Below, piece by piece: positions 47,466-56,108 of a stretch of DNA of 64,000 nucleotides. Positions within the stretch are counted from its first letter, which is position 1. Each line of letters opens with the position of its first letter. The position numbers and the translations under genes are program-made. The notes below the pieces were generated by a model. It searched no databases. It was not told the origin of the DNA and saw nothing but the letters and a program-made list of their open reading frames with translations. Source of the stretch: Qipengyuania vulgaris (GTDB taxonomy: Bacteria > Pseudomonadota > Alphaproteobacteria > Sphingomonadales > Sphingomonadaceae); NCBI RefSeq assembly GCF_009827325.1, contig NZ_WTYC01000009.1, positions 1 through 64,000 on the forward strand, read 5' to 3'.

Positions 47466-48089
47466 ATGTCCGCAGACTGCTGTTCCTCCAAGTCCACCGA
47501 ACTGGAAAAGCTCGCGCGCCAGGCCGATCAGCGGCGCGTGCTCGTGCTCGTGCTGGCGATCAATGCGGTGATGTTCGTGCTCGAATTCGGGGCGGGGATC
47601 ATTGCCGGGTCCGCCGCGCTGATGGCGGATGCGTCAGACATGCTGGGCGATGCCATCGTCTATGCGGTCAGCCTTTACGCGCTGGCGCGCAGCGACCGGT
47701 GGAAGGCCGGGGCGGCGATGCTCAAGGGCGTGGTCATCCTTGGCCTCGGCATCGGGATCGCGGTCAATGTCGTGCTCAAGATCCAGAGCGGGGTGCCGCC
47801 GTCCGCCACGCTGATGCTGGTGTTCGGTGCGCTTGCGCTGGCGGCGAACCTCGTCTGCCTGCGGCTGCTTACCCGCTTCCGCCATCAGGACGTGAACATG
47901 GCGAGCACTTTCGAATGTTCGCGCAACGATGTGATCAACAATTGCGGTGTGCTGGTGGCCGCGGGGCTGGTGTGGTGGCTCGCCTCGCCATGGCCCGACA
48001 TCGTGATCGGCGTACTGATGGCGCTCATCTTCCTGCGCAGCGCCCTGCGCGTGATCGCCGACGCCGCACCGCAGCTTCGCGCCGCGTGA
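47466..48089 (+). CDS. Cation diffusion facilitator-like transporter
   Basis: 207 aa with six transmembrane helices and no C-terminal cytoplasmic domain. The DASDMLGD motif in helix 2 gives the Asp pair, and FECSRNDVINN replaces the HxxxD site of helix 5, as in CzcD-like short members. The N-terminus has a CC pair (MSADCCSSKS) that could bind metal. Expected to export divalent metal by proton antiport. Single gene, overlapping at its 5' end the antisense reading of the LRR fragment. Confidence 0.88.
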   Translation: MSADCCSSKSTELEKLARQADQRRVLVLVLAINAVMFVLEFGAGIIAGSAALMADASDMLGDAIVYAVSLYALARSDRWKAGAAMLKGVVILGLGIGIAVNVVLKIQSGVPPSATLMLVFGALALAANLVCLRLLTRFRHQDVNMASTFECSRNDVINNCGVLVAAGLVWWLASPWPDIVIGVLMALIFLRSALRVIADAAPQLRAA

Positions 48090-48122
48090 GGGCAGGTGAA
48101 CGGTCCTTGTCCCGACAAAGTA

Positions 48123-48154
48123 AGGCCCGCCGCGGCAATAACCGGGGCGGGCCT
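48123..48154. terminator. Stem-loop between convergent genes
   Basis: AGGCCCGCC (48123-48131) and GGCGGGCCT (48146-48154) form a perfect 9-bp stem with a 14-base loop, between the ends of the cation transporter (plus) and the PRC-barrel gene (minus). A short T-rich stretch follows. Likely a bidirectional terminator. Confidence 0.7.
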
Positions 48155-48173
48155 GCTTGTGCTCTGGTGACGA

Positions 48174-48617
48174 TCAGACCGGGGCGTTCATCGCGCCCAT
48201 TTCCGCGTCGGGCAGGGCGGACAATTCCTCTGCACTCATGCCTGTCTGCACGTCCATGTCGTCGCTATCGGCGCGGGCGATGAGCCCTTCCGTCGGCACT
48301 TCGACCCAGCGATCGGGATCGGTGTCTTCCAGTTCGATGACCAGCCCGGTCACCATGCCAGCCGCATTGCGGCGGACCGCCTCGATATCGCCCAGGTCGG
48401 TCCCGTCGGCGGTGACCAGATCCGCGTCGAGCAGCTTCGCCTCGGTCATGCCCAGCGCGGCCACTTCGTTGCTGGCGGCATAGGCGCTCTGATCGGCTTC
48501 CCTTTCCACCTGTGCCTCCGCGCGGTCGGCTTCCTGCTCGGCCGGGGTTTCGCCGCAGGCGGCGATCAGGGCGCAGGCGGCAGCAAGGCTGGCAAAGGCG
48601 GTCTTGGGATGGTGCAT
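48174..48617 (-). CDS. PRC-barrel domain lipoprotein
   Basis: 147 aa; signal with lipobox LIAACG (Cys near residue 21), followed by an acidic coiled stretch (about 25-48, many Glu and Ala). The PRC-barrel core begins AKLLDADLVTADGTDLGDIE. PRC-barrels are small beta-barrels used in RNA and photosynthetic proteins and in many envelope proteins; the lipid anchor here points to the periplasm. Convergent with the cation transporter. Confidence 0.82.
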   Translation of the reverse strand: MHHPKTAFASLAAACALIAACGETPAEQEADRAEAQVEREADQSAYAASNEVAALGMTEAKLLDADLVTADGTDLGDIEAVRRNAAGMVTGLVIELEDTDPDRWVEVPTEGLIARADSDDMDVQTGMSAEELSALPDAEMGAMNAPV

Positions 48618-48726
48618 GAAGGGTCCTTTTCGTGTTCGTTCATCCGTTCAATGCGTGCGGCAGGCCGCCGTTCCGAAATGAACGGATGGACGGGAACGCG
48701 GTGGTGCCCGGCAGAGTTTACCTGCC

Positions 48727-49149
48727 ATGAAACTAATTGCCCCGCTCGCCGCCACGCTGGCCTTCGCCCTGACCGCCTGTGCCACCACCCCTGCCGCTCA
48801 GGACATGGTCACCGTCACTGGGGAAGCGACCTACCGCGAACGCATTGCGCTGCCGCCCGAAGCGGTGATGACCGTCCGGATCGAGGACGTGTCGCGCGCT
48901 GGTGCCCCGGCCCCGGTCCTGGCGGAGGAAAGCTATCCCGCCGAGGGGAGTCAGGTACCGCTGCCCTTTGCCGTGGAGGTTCCCCGCGCGGCGCTGAAAG
49001 GCGCGGTCAGCACCTCCGCACGTGTGCGGATAGAGGATGCAGATGGCCGCCTGATGTGGATCACCGACACCCATACCCCCGTGACGCCGGTAGCAGGGGA
49101 AGCCGGCATCGATCTGGGCACGCTGGTGATGGTCCTCACGCCGGGCTGA
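48727..49149 (+). CDS. YbaY-type lipoprotein
   Basis: 140 aa: signal peptide with lipobox-like LTACAT, then one YbaY domain (VTVTGEATYRERIALPPEAV, SRAGAPAPVLAEESY, then FAVEVPRAALKGA). The family is small periplasmic beta-sandwich lipoproteins of unknown function. The start follows a 109-base gap from the divergent PRC-barrel gene. Single gene. Confidence 0.85.
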   Translation: MKLIAPLAATLAFALTACATTPAAQDMVTVTGEATYRERIALPPEAVMTVRIEDVSRAGAPAPVLAEESYPAEGSQVPLPFAVEVPRAALKGAVSTSARVRIEDADGRLMWITDTHTPVTPVAGEAGIDLGTLVMVLTPG

Positions 49150-49197
49150 GGCGAAAACGCTTTCCTACAGGCGTGCAGCCGTGGCTCATCCTGCCGG

Positions 49198-49890
49198 ATG
49201 ACCGACGAACACGACCAGCCTTCCGCCCCTTCCGCTCCCACCAGCCCGCGCAGGCGAGCGCGTCAGGGCAATGCCGATTATCGCTGGACCGTGCCCAAGG
49301 TGCAGACCTTCCTGCGCGCGCTCGAACAATACGGGCGGGTGGCGGAAGCGGCGAGGGCAGTGGGGATGAGCCGGCAGGCGGCCTATTCCCTGCGCGCCCG
49401 GCTGGACGGGCCCGCCTTTCGCGAAGCGTTTGAGGGTGCACGCCGTACCGGCCTGCGCGCCCGAGCGGCGGCGAGCAGGGCGCGGCTGGAAGCGCAGCGT
49501 TCGCCGTGGGAAGGGCCGGGGCTGGAGACGCTCGACTACCTGCGCGCCGGGGCGTCTCAAGCTGACACTTCTGGCGGGCAAACAGGCACTGGCGGGGCGC
49601 GAGCTGACACCGACATGCGCCATACCGACCCGCGCCGCCCGCAAGCCGACGCCGATCGCCACAAGCCGACAACTTTTGCGCCTGGACGGTGTAACACCCG
49701 GTCCATGTCTTCGCCGCCTCTGCGACGGGAAGGAGCTGATCGGAGGCTCCGGCGGAACATTGGCCCGCGCCGGAGCTTGGTTGGACAGGCACACCCCAAC
49801 CCATGGAGAGCATCATGTCCGTTGCCAAAGTCACCGAAGTCATTTCCTCCTCGACCGAAAGCATCGAGGACGCCGTCCGCCAGGGCGTGA
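49198..49890 (+). CDS. Helix-turn-helix protein with doubtful C-terminus
   Basis: The frame is 230 aa, but only the first about 115 residues look real: a basic N-terminus, then WTVPKVQTFLRALEQYGRVA and AEAARAVGMSRQAAYSLRAR, a helix-turn-helix. The segment GASQADTSGGQTGTGG begins a low-complexity part. The frame's end overlaps the dodecin gene by 76 bases and is Arg/Pro-rich noise, so a frameshift in 49560-49700 or a different true end is likely. Probably a DNA-binding protein of unknown target. Confidence 0.5.
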   Translation: MTDEHDQPSAPSAPTSPRRRARQGNADYRWTVPKVQTFLRALEQYGRVAEAARAVGMSRQAAYSLRARLDGPAFREAFEGARRTGLRARAAASRARLEAQRSPWEGPGLETLDYLRAGASQADTSGGQTGTGGARADTDMRHTDPRRPQADADRHKPTTFAPGRCNTRSMSSPPLRREGADRRLRRNIGPRRSLVGQAHPNPWRASCPLPKSPKSFPPRPKASRTPSARA

Positions 49891-50018
49891 AGCGCGCCTC
49901 CAAGACCATCAGCGGGATCGAAGGCGTGTGGGTCAAGGATACCAAGGCGCAGGTCTCGAACGGCGAGATCACCGAATGGCGCTGCACGCTCAAGATCACC
50001 TTCGTGGTCAACGACTGA
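49815..50018 (+). CDS. Dodecin
   Basis: 67 aa flavin-binding dodecamer protein: SVAKVTEVISSSTESIEDAV, then GVKRASKTISGIEGVWVKDT and EITEWRCTLKITFVVND. The conserved Trp (GVWVKD) stacks on flavin. Dodecins store or buffer flavin or coenzyme A. The ATG at 49815 follows GGAG at a good spacing. Followed after 23 bases by a small coiled-coil ORF. Confidence 0.93.
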   Translation: MSVAKVTEVISSSTESIEDAVRQGVKRASKTISGIEGVWVKDTKAQVSNGEITEWRCTLKITFVVND

Positions 50019-50041
50019 GCGAAGCGGAAGGAACACGGGCC

Positions 50042-50197
50042 GTGGCCGATCTCTACTTGAAGAACCTCGAATCCGAACGGCGCCAGCTCTGGGCGACAGC
50101 GCGCCTTAAGGGCCTGCCCAAGGATACGCCCGAACGCCGCCGGATCGCCGAGATCGACGAGGCGATTGCCGCGCACAAGGCAAAAAAAGTGGGATGA
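50042..50197 (+). CDS. Small helical protein, 51 aa
   Basis: GTG start; reads ADLYLKNLESERRQLWATAR, then LPKDTPERRRIAEIDEAIAA, a charged, probably two-helix protein. It ends eight bases before the convergent YaiI gene and starts 23 bases after dodecin, so it may share that transcript. Family not recognised, but composition and spacing support a real gene. Confidence 0.6.
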   Translation: MADLYLKNLESERRQLWATARLKGLPKDTPERRRIAEIDEAIAAHKAKKVG

Positions 50198-50204
50198 CCT
50201 GCGC

Positions 50205-50693
50205 TCAGCGCAAGGCAGTCAGCACCCGGTCGAGCGCTTGCAGGAAGCGGGACCTGTCGGTCTTGGAGAAGGGCAGCGGGCCGCCCCCGCTTGCTCCCAG
50301 CGGGCCGTCCATCCCGGCGCGCAGGTCTTCCATGATGGCGCGCGTTGCGACGGCGCTCCCGATGCTCGCCGCGTCGAACGGCTTGCCGTTGTGGGCCAGC
50401 ACCCGCGCGCCCGCTTTCAGGCACCGTTCGGCCAGCAGTATGTCCGCGGTCACGACCACGGTGCGCGGCCCAGCGGCCGCGGCGATCCAGTCATCCGCAG
50501 CGTCGAAACCGTCGGACACGACCACCCGCTGCACCTGCTCGTTCACCGGCACGCGGAAGAGGGAGTTGCTGACCACGCGCACCTGCGCCCCGAAGCGTGC
50601 GGCGACGCGGTAGATCTCTTCCTTCACCGGGCAGGCGTCGGCATCGACCAGTATCGTGGCGGGGCCGGCGGCAGAGCTGTGGGCATCGGTCAT
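50205..50693 (-). CDS. YaiI/YqxD family protein
   Basis: About 162 aa of the UPF0178/DUF188 family, a PIN-like fold of unknown function. Signature TILVDADACPVKEEIYRVAA and DSLFRVPVN-like VVSNSLFRVPVNEQVQRVVV, then DILLAERCLKAGARVLA. The ATG at 50693 is chosen over the GTG at 50702. Convergent with the 51-aa ORF and divergent-free. Confidence 0.92.
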   Translation of the reverse strand: MTDAHSSAAGPATILVDADACPVKEEIYRVAARFGAQVRVVSNSLFRVPVNEQVQRVVVSDGFDAADDWIAAAAGPRTVVVTADILLAERCLKAGARVLAHNGKPFDAASIGSAVATRAIMEDLRAGMDGPLGASGGGPLPFSKTDRSRFLQALDRVLTALR

Positions 50694-50737
50694 GGCCCAC
50701 ACCTAGCGCGCCTTCGCGGCGCGCTCCAGCTTTGGAC

Positions 50738-50872
50738 TTAGCTGTTCTTCATGTTCTCCAGACCGCGGATCGCGCCGGGCTTGAGGCTGGGGTTGGAGGC
50801 GTTCTGCTTGGGCCCCTTGTCGGCCTTCGGCTTGCGTGCTTCGCGGCTCTTGCGTTGTTGACCCTTGGCCAT
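50738..50872 (-). CDS. Small basic protein, 44 aa
   Basis: From the ATG at 50872: MAKGQQRKSREARKPKADKG then ASNPSLKPGAIRGLENMKNS. Lys/Arg-rich and probably disordered; very similar small ORFs are common in the order Sphingomonadales, though no function is known. It may bind nucleic acid. The frame is open upstream to 50941 but reads noise there. Confidence 0.65.
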   Translation of the reverse strand: MAKGQQRKSREARKPKADKGPKQNASNPSLKPGAIRGLENMKNS

Positions 50873-50958
50873 GTTAGGTTCCAGTAAGGGCGGAATGCCC
50901 CGCGCGGTCCATACGCCCTTTCGGGCGAACGCCTGCATCAATTCGCGGAAGAAACACC

Positions 50959-51345
50959 ATGACCCAACCGTTCAAGTTCCTCGCCCCCGCCGCCGCACTG
51001 GCCTGCATGTCCTGCGTCCAGGCCGATGGCGAACCTGCCGAACCCGCGCCGGTCCTCTCCAGTGAGCGTGCGTGCTTCTCTTCGAGCCAGATCAACGGCT
51101 ATTCCAAGGCGCCGGACGGGCCGGACGGCGACCGGCTCTACGTCAGGACCGGTGCCAGCGAACGCTTCCTGCTCGAAACATGGGGTCCGTGCCCGGATCT
51201 CGACTGGACTTTCCGCATCGCCATCGATTCCCGCTTCACCGGCAATCTGTGCACGGGCGACACTGCAACCGTGTTCGTCCCCAGCAGTGCCAGCGGAGTG
51301 ACGACGCGATGCACCGCCCGGGTCCTGGGCAAGGTGGCCGACTGA
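50959..51345 (+). CDS. DUF6491 family exported protein
   Basis: 128 aa. Hydrophobic N-terminus with LAACMSC-like LACMSCVQADG, a possible lipobox; a mature domain with ACFSSSQINGYSKAPDG then GASERFLLETWGPC and SGVTTRCTARV, four Cys that can pair in the periplasm. This fits DUF6491, of unknown function. AAGAA precedes the start. Confidence 0.8.
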   Translation: MTQPFKFLAPAAALACMSCVQADGEPAEPAPVLSSERACFSSSQINGYSKAPDGPDGDRLYVRTGASERFLLETWGPCPDLDWTFRIAIDSRFTGNLCTGDTATVFVPSSASGVTTRCTARVLGKVAD

Positions 51346-51467
51346 TCCGCCGGCCGATGCTCCTCCGGTTGGAAATGTCGGCGACGCGATTTCCGAGCCG
51401 GAAAGGGGAAACCTAATTCTCAGCGCCCCGTTGATAGGGAAAGGCGTAAAACAAGGAGAAGCCCGCC

Positions 51468-51812
51468 ATGCAGGTCCAGTTCAATTCCGACAGCAGCGTC
51501 ATGGGTACGGAAAATGTTGCCGAGCGTATCGAAGCGAACGTGCGCAGCAAGCTTGCGCGCTTCGAGGATCGACTGACACGGGTCGAGATCCATGTGCGCG
51601 ACGAAAACGGCGCCAAGGGTGGAGGCGACGACAAGGCTTGCACCATCGAAGCGCGCCCACGTTCAGGCAAACCCATCAGCGTGACCGAACACGACTCGAA
51701 AGTGGACGACGCAGCGAGGAAGGCGGTCAATACATTGGCGCAGCGCCTGGAGCGTACTTTCGGCAAGGAGCAGCGCCACGCGCACGATCCTCGCCCCGAA
51801 AAGATTCTCTAG
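51468..51812 (+). CDS. HPF/RaiA family ribosome-associated protein
   Basis: 114 aa, S30EA-type fold. MQVQFNSDSSVMGTENVAER, then KLARFEDRLTRVEIHVRDEN, RPRSGKPISVTEHDS and KVDDAARKAVNTLAQRLERT. Such proteins bind the 30S subunit and stabilise or hibernate ribosomes in stationary phase. A short form without the C-terminal dimerisation domain. GGAG lies before the ATG. Confidence 0.88.
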   Translation: MQVQFNSDSSVMGTENVAERIEANVRSKLARFEDRLTRVEIHVRDENGAKGGGDDKACTIEARPRSGKPISVTEHDSKVDDAARKAVNTLAQRLERTFGKEQRHAHDPRPEKIL

Positions 51813-52118
51813 GGGATTGGGATCCGGCCCGGCGGTTCAGCGGAAGTGTTGGGCAGCGCGAAGACATCCTGCTGATCGTAGTCGCGGACCCCGTTTTTTC
51901 GGTCGAAGAGCAACCCCACTACCATGGCGGTCATTCCTGGGATCGCCCAAGATGCTGTGGCAAGATAAAGCACCGGCGCGCGCGTCGGGCAATATCAATG
52001 CGCAAAAGCCGTGTCTGCCCCAACCGCCACATTCTCGCCTTTATCGGAACATTGCCGAGAGCGTCACTCTCGCGATATCGCCTATTCCGGCTTATCCATT
52101 CCCAAGGAACGATACGAT
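51813..52118. other. Gap with no gene seen
   Basis: About 306 bases between the ribosome-associated protein and the fasciclin gene. Frames across it are Arg/Pro/His-rich and have no convincing start. It should hold the promoter of the fasciclin gene. No hairpin or repeat stood out. Confidence 0.4.
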
Positions 52119-52700
52119 ATGAACAAGTTGAGCATTGTACTCGCCTCTGCCGCCTCGCTGGCGATCGCCGCCTGCGCAGAAGAAACCGCAGAGCCGACCA
52201 CAGAAGATACTGCCGCCATGAACGACCAAATGGCGAATGAGACTGCCGAAGCCGGCACCATCGTCGAAGTGGCTCAGGACAACCCCGATTTCTCGACGCT
52301 GGTGAGCGCCGTGACTACTGCCGAGCTGGGCGAAACGCTCTCGGGTGAAGGCCCCTACACCGTCTTCGCGCCGACGAACGCCGCCTTCGAAGCGGTTGAC
52401 CAGGCGAGGCTCGAGCAGCTGATGAGTGAAGAAGGTCGCGAAGATTTGACCAACATCCTGACCTACCACGTGGTGGAAGGTGAAACGATGGCGCAGGCCC
52501 TGACTGAGGCCATCGAAGGTGCTGGTGAGGAAGGCTACGAGCTGACCACTGTCAACGGTGCTACACTTACCGCAACCATGGAAGGTGGCAATGTCGTCCT
52601 GACCGATGCTGCAGGCAATACCGCGACCGTAACCGCGACCGATGTCGACGCTTCGAATGGCGTGATTCACGTAATCGACACAGTCCTGATGCCGTCCTGA
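52119..52700 (+). CDS. Fasciclin domain lipoprotein
   Basis: 193 aa; signal with lipobox LAIAACAE, then an acidic linker (about 25-50) and one FAS1 domain with the H1 motif (GPYTVFAPTNAAFEAV, about 88-103) and H2-like NGVIHVIDTVLMPS at the end. FAS1 domains mediate adhesion or protein contact on the surface. AAGGAA lies before the start. A strong terminator follows. Confidence 0.92.
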   Translation: MNKLSIVLASAASLAIAACAEETAEPTTEDTAAMNDQMANETAEAGTIVEVAQDNPDFSTLVSAVTTAELGETLSGEGPYTVFAPTNAAFEAVDQARLEQLMSEEGREDLTNILTYHVVEGETMAQALTEAIEGAGEEGYELTTVNGATLTATMEGGNVVLTDAAGNTATVTATDVDASNGVIHVIDTVLMPS

Positions 52701-52721
52701 ATTAATACGGAAAAAACAGGA

Positions 52722-52752
52722 AAAGGCGGCCCTTTGCGGGGCCGCCTTTTTC
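52722..52752 (+). terminator. Rho-independent terminator of the fasciclin gene
   Basis: AAAGGCGGCCC, loop TTTGC, GGGGCCGCCTTTTT, a strong GC stem followed by a T run, 22 bases after the stop codon. The A-rich left flank makes it work on the minus strand too, for the convergent gene at 52811-53398. Confidence 0.9.
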
Positions 52753-52810
52753 GTTTTCGTCGGCATTGAGGTCAGTAGCTCCAAACTAGGGCAAGAGGGC
52801 GGATTAGGCT

Positions 52811-53398
52811 TCAGTTACGTCGGGCAAGTGCGGCTGCTACATTGACCGTCTTGGAATTGCCGATCCTCGGTTCTGCGGCAGTTCGATCGGAGCTTTCTGC
52901 GACTTCGAGTTCGGCTGGCTCGGCCAAGACCATGGGAGCTTCAGCGCGGGTAACGCGCTGCAAGACCGGATCGTGGATCTCTTCGACTGGGCGAGAGTGC
53001 CCATCCGCGCGCCCTCCGGTGTAAGCCAGCAAAGCCTCTTCGCGCGCAATCCTTTCGGGGCTGGCTGTCTCGTAAAAATCATAGCCTGCGTTCATATCCA
53101 CGGATTGGTCGCTGCGATCGTCCCACCACATATTGCCGCCACGATCGTGCAGCCGGCCGTGCAAAGCGAGTTCCGCCACTTCGATAGTGCCTTCCGGTGT
53201 TTTCAGTGGGTAATGGTCTGGGGGGCGAGTGGTATGGCGCAAGGCATCGTTGGACGCGTTAATGATCGGTGCCTCAGGCAGGGTATCACCGTGTCCCTCT
53301 TTGAGGACCGGACTGTCGCCGATGGTCGCGCCGCTTACTGCTCCTGCGATTGCCACAACTGCCACTGCGCTCAGGATTTGGGGAGCGAACTTCATCAT
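52811..53398 (-). CDS. Exported protein of unknown function
   Basis: 195 aa from the ATG at 53398 (MMKFAPQILSAVAVVAIAGA, signal peptide, possibly cleaved after VSGA). The mature part is acidic, low in Cys, and contains EVAELALHGRLHDRGGNMWW and MNAGYDFYETASPERIAREE. I do not recognise a domain. The frame is open to 53602, but the upstream part is Arg/Pro-rich and lacks the signal. Single gene, convergent with the fasciclin gene. Confidence 0.65.
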   Translation of the reverse strand: MMKFAPQILSAVAVVAIAGAVSGATIGDSPVLKEGHGDTLPEAPIINASNDALRHTTRPPDHYPLKTPEGTIEVAELALHGRLHDRGGNMWWDDRSDQSVDMNAGYDFYETASPERIAREEALLAYTGGRADGHSRPVEEIHDPVLQRVTRAEAPMVLAEPAELEVAESSDRTAAEPRIGNSKTVNVAAALARRN

Positions 53399-53596
53399 CT
53401 GTCTCCGCAAGGATCGTTTTGAAAAGGCAACGCACATTTCGGCTGCCCAGTTCCCTCGGGGGCGTGCCGCCATCGCCTCCGGGCAGATCCGTCGCCGATC
53501 GCCACAACAAAAGTGAGGGAGGGAACAGTTAATGGGATGGTGAGGAATGCGCGCCATAATTCCCGGCCAGACCGGGACTAACGCACCAGGGGCAAG

Positions 53597-54499
53597 ATGC
53601 ACGAATTACAAAGCCAGTTCGCCGCGCAAGAAGGCGAGGCAGCATGGACTGCCGTGATGCATGAACACTTTAATGCCGGACAACTGGATGAAGCACAGGA
53701 ATACCTCGCGGCGCAGCTTGCCGCGCTCGATACCGAACTGGCTACGAGATGCCTGATCGACGAGCCCGACCGCGTAAAAATCACTGGATGGGACGAGCTG
53801 TGCGAAGCGATCGAACTCCACGAGGGAGACCGGATCACCGGTGTCACGCTGGCCATCGCGAACGAAACGGATCGCGCCTTCGAGAAGGGTCAGGTGCATC
53901 ACCCCTATATGATGCTGGGCCTCTACACTGACGAACCATTCGCCTTCAGCCACGCCACCAGGGGTGCCTTGGTGGAACAGACCGCCGCGGAGGAAGGCCC
54001 TGCATGGGCAGGCTATGACGAGGATATCGAAGTGTTCCTCGAATGCGAGGGACTCGATGCGATCAACACTGCGCTCGTCCATCATAAGGAAAGGCACTTC
54101 TTCAGGGACGATGCGCCCGATCACGCGCCCCGGCGGTACGTGGAATATGTCCTCGCCTGCTGGTGGCGCGCGCTTCTATTCCACCGCGCTGTGGAGCGCA
54201 TCTGCAAGGATAAACCGTTGCCTAACCATGTGCCGGTTATTGCTGGCATGGTCGACATGAGACCTGACGCAGTGGCTGTGCATGGACTGGTGGACGGCGA
54301 CCGTACGGCAGCTCCGAAGCAGGTCGAAGGGCCGCAGATGGCGGAAATGCTTCCGGAGAGCATGATCACCCGCCGCGAAGTCGAGGAAGTCAAGGAGCCT
54401 CCCACCGGCACCAATCTTCGCCGCCGGATTTCGGAGACGGTGCAGGAGGAAGAGCCCAAGAAGAAAGGGCTGCTGGCACGGATTTTCGGGCGCGGCTGA
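53597..54499 (+). CDS. Conserved hypothetical protein
   Basis: 300 aa, soluble, no signal peptide. The N-terminal third resembles a helical region (HEHFNAGQLDEAQEYLAAQL); then LCEAIELHEGDRITGVTLAI, MMLGLYTDEPFAFSHATR and RRYVEYVLACWWRALLFHRA. The basic C-terminus (EEPKKKGLLARIFGRG) looks like a membrane- or nucleic-acid-binding tail. I do not recognise the family. ATG at 53597 follows AGGGGCAAG. Confidence 0.65.
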   Translation: MHELQSQFAAQEGEAAWTAVMHEHFNAGQLDEAQEYLAAQLAALDTELATRCLIDEPDRVKITGWDELCEAIELHEGDRITGVTLAIANETDRAFEKGQVHHPYMMLGLYTDEPFAFSHATRGALVEQTAAEEGPAWAGYDEDIEVFLECEGLDAINTALVHHKERHFFRDDAPDHAPRRYVEYVLACWWRALLFHRAVERICKDKPLPNHVPVIAGMVDMRPDAVAVHGLVDGDRTAAPKQVEGPQMAEMLPESMITRREVEEVKEPPTGTNLRRRISETVQEEEPKKKGLLARIFGRG

Positions 54500-54731
54500 C
54501 GCGAGGTGGCGATCGGGGCGCTTCGGGGCTCCATCAGCTTGGCAGGAACGCCAGAAACCGTTGTTCATTTCCTGCCGATCGGCAAAAGATAGACAGTAGG
54601 GCGCGGAACGGATTATTCTTTCTGCGATATACTAACATGCGCGGCAAGAGACGAACCGTCTATCAATCCGTGAAGCCGGGAACTGCCCGGCACTAACTGT
54701 CTTTTCGCGGCGATCACTTGGGAAGCAAACG

Positions 54732-55160
54732 ATGAAACGCTCCATTATCCGACTGGCGCCCGCGCTCCTGCTGGGCGCCTGCCAACCGGGCGAGGATACT
54801 GCCACCGGCGCGCCTGCACAGGCATTTGACGGCATCGCCTCGGAAGAGACCATCTATCTGACCGGAACGGAGCCGTTCTGGGGCGGCGAGATCACGGGCT
54901 CGAAAGCGCAGTACTCGACTCCGGAAAATCAGGATGGGACAATGTTCGAGGTCGAGCGGTTCGCAGGAAACAACGGACTGGCCTTTACCGGGCAGATTGA
55001 CGGCGGAAATTTTGACCTCATGGTTACGCCAGGAGACTGTTCCGACGGGATGAGCGACCGGAGCTATCCGTTCACGGCCACGCTCAAGATCGGCGAAGAG
55101 CAACGCAATGGTTGCGCCTGGACCGACCGCCAACCTTTCACCGGTCCGGAAAGCCCATGA
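54732..55160 (+). CDS. COG3650-like lipoprotein
   Basis: 142 aa. Lipobox LLLGACQPG; the mature domain contains GTEPFWGGEITGSKAQYST and CSDGMSDRSYPFTATLKI, with two Cys (CSDG and NGCAWTD) able to pair. This pattern fits the COG3650 family of small periplasmic proteins with no assigned function. The 54500-54731 stretch upstream shows no gene. Confidence 0.75.
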   Translation: MKRSIIRLAPALLLGACQPGEDTATGAPAQAFDGIASEETIYLTGTEPFWGGEITGSKAQYSTPENQDGTMFEVERFAGNNGLAFTGQIDGGNFDLMVTPGDCSDGMSDRSYPFTATLKIGEEQRNGCAWTDRQPFTGPESP

Positions 55161-55269
55161 TGGCGGGTGCGGCCGTGGCGTTCCCGAACCGGCAAAGTGG
55201 CACTATATTTCCGTGCGATCCATTTCCCGGTCGCCATAAGAGTCTCACCTGATGGCTGGTGCGCGGTAA

Positions 55270-55722
55270 ATGAGTCACATTCCCTACTGGCCCCGCTGGT
55301 TAGGATTTGTAGGCCTGTTGCCGCAGTTCGCCTGTTTGGCGGCGGTTATGTTCGGACCGGATGAATGGAAGAGCACCGCATCCGCCATTGCCGCCATCTA
55401 TGCCGGATTGATCTTTACCTTTCTGGGAGGAGCATGGTGGGGGATCGCTGCGGGCGCACCGGCGGCTGAACGGCGCGGCGGACTGGCGTGGCTCTGGATC
55501 GCAGCAGTTGTTCCAAGTCTGGTCGCATTTGGCTGTCTCGGCGCATGGGCTGGCGACGTGCTGCCACTAGAACCTGTCCTCATAATGCTCGGTTCGGGGC
55601 TCCTGATCGCGCTGGGCGTCGATTCTCGGATCGGATCGCTCGGTCCGCGCTGGTGGATGAAATTGCGCGCGCCTCTCTCGATAGCGCTGGGCGTGACGAC
55701 TATGCTTATCGCACTGGTCTAG
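55270..55722 (+). CDS. DUF3429 membrane protein
   Basis: 150 aa with five hydrophobic helices: WPRWLGFVGLLPQFACLAAV, AAIYAGLIFTFLGGAWWGIA, AWLWIAAVVPSLVAFGCLGA, PLEPVLIMLGSGLLIALG and LRAPLSIALGVTTMLIALV. FLGGAWWG is the family mark. Function unknown. It ends four bases into the convergent Mpo1-like gene. Confidence 0.87.
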   Translation: MSHIPYWPRWLGFVGLLPQFACLAAVMFGPDEWKSTASAIAAIYAGLIFTFLGGAWWGIAAGAPAAERRGGLAWLWIAAVVPSLVAFGCLGAWAGDVLPLEPVLIMLGSGLLIALGVDSRIGSLGPRWWMKLRAPLSIALGVTTMLIALV

Positions 55723-56051
55723 GCTTCGACACCGGCCCTCGTCAGCTCGGGCTTCAGTCGTCCGGTCAGCCAGAGCCACCACATCTTGAAATCCGCGCCA
55801 AGGCTCCACAGCGGATAGGTGAAGGTTGCAGGGCGGTTCTTCTCGACCTTGAAATGGGCGATCCAGGCAAAGAAGTATCCCGCCACCGGCAGGATGGCCA
55901 AGAGCCAAGAGGTCCCGCTCAGGAGCGCGCATATCCCCAGCAGGACGACCAGCGTGGTCCCGATATAGTGGAGTACCCGCGTGCGCGGCTTGGAGTGTTC
56001 ACGCAGGTAAAAGGGCCAGAACTCTGCAAATGTCGTATAGGTCTTCGCCAT
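55719..56051 (-). CDS. Mpo1-like (DUF962) membrane protein
   Basis: 110 aa from the ATG at 56051 (MAKTYTTFAEFWPFYLREHS). Conserved His motifs: REHSKPRTRVLHYIGTTLVV and FFAWIAHFKVEKNRPATFTY, metal ligands in the yeast dioxygenase Mpo1, which degrades 2-hydroxy fatty acids. Two to three transmembrane helices. The enzyme role is an inference from yeast. Convergent with DUF3429. Confidence 0.88.
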   Translation of the reverse strand: MAKTYTTFAEFWPFYLREHSKPRTRVLHYIGTTLVVLLGICALLSGTSWLLAILPVAGYFFAWIAHFKVEKNRPATFTYPLWSLGADFKMWWLWLTGRLKPELTRAGVEA

Positions 56052-56108
56052 CGGCCGATTGTGGTGGCTGACCTGCTTGGCGGTCAAGTGGTTTGCGAGC
56101 AGCCCGGC

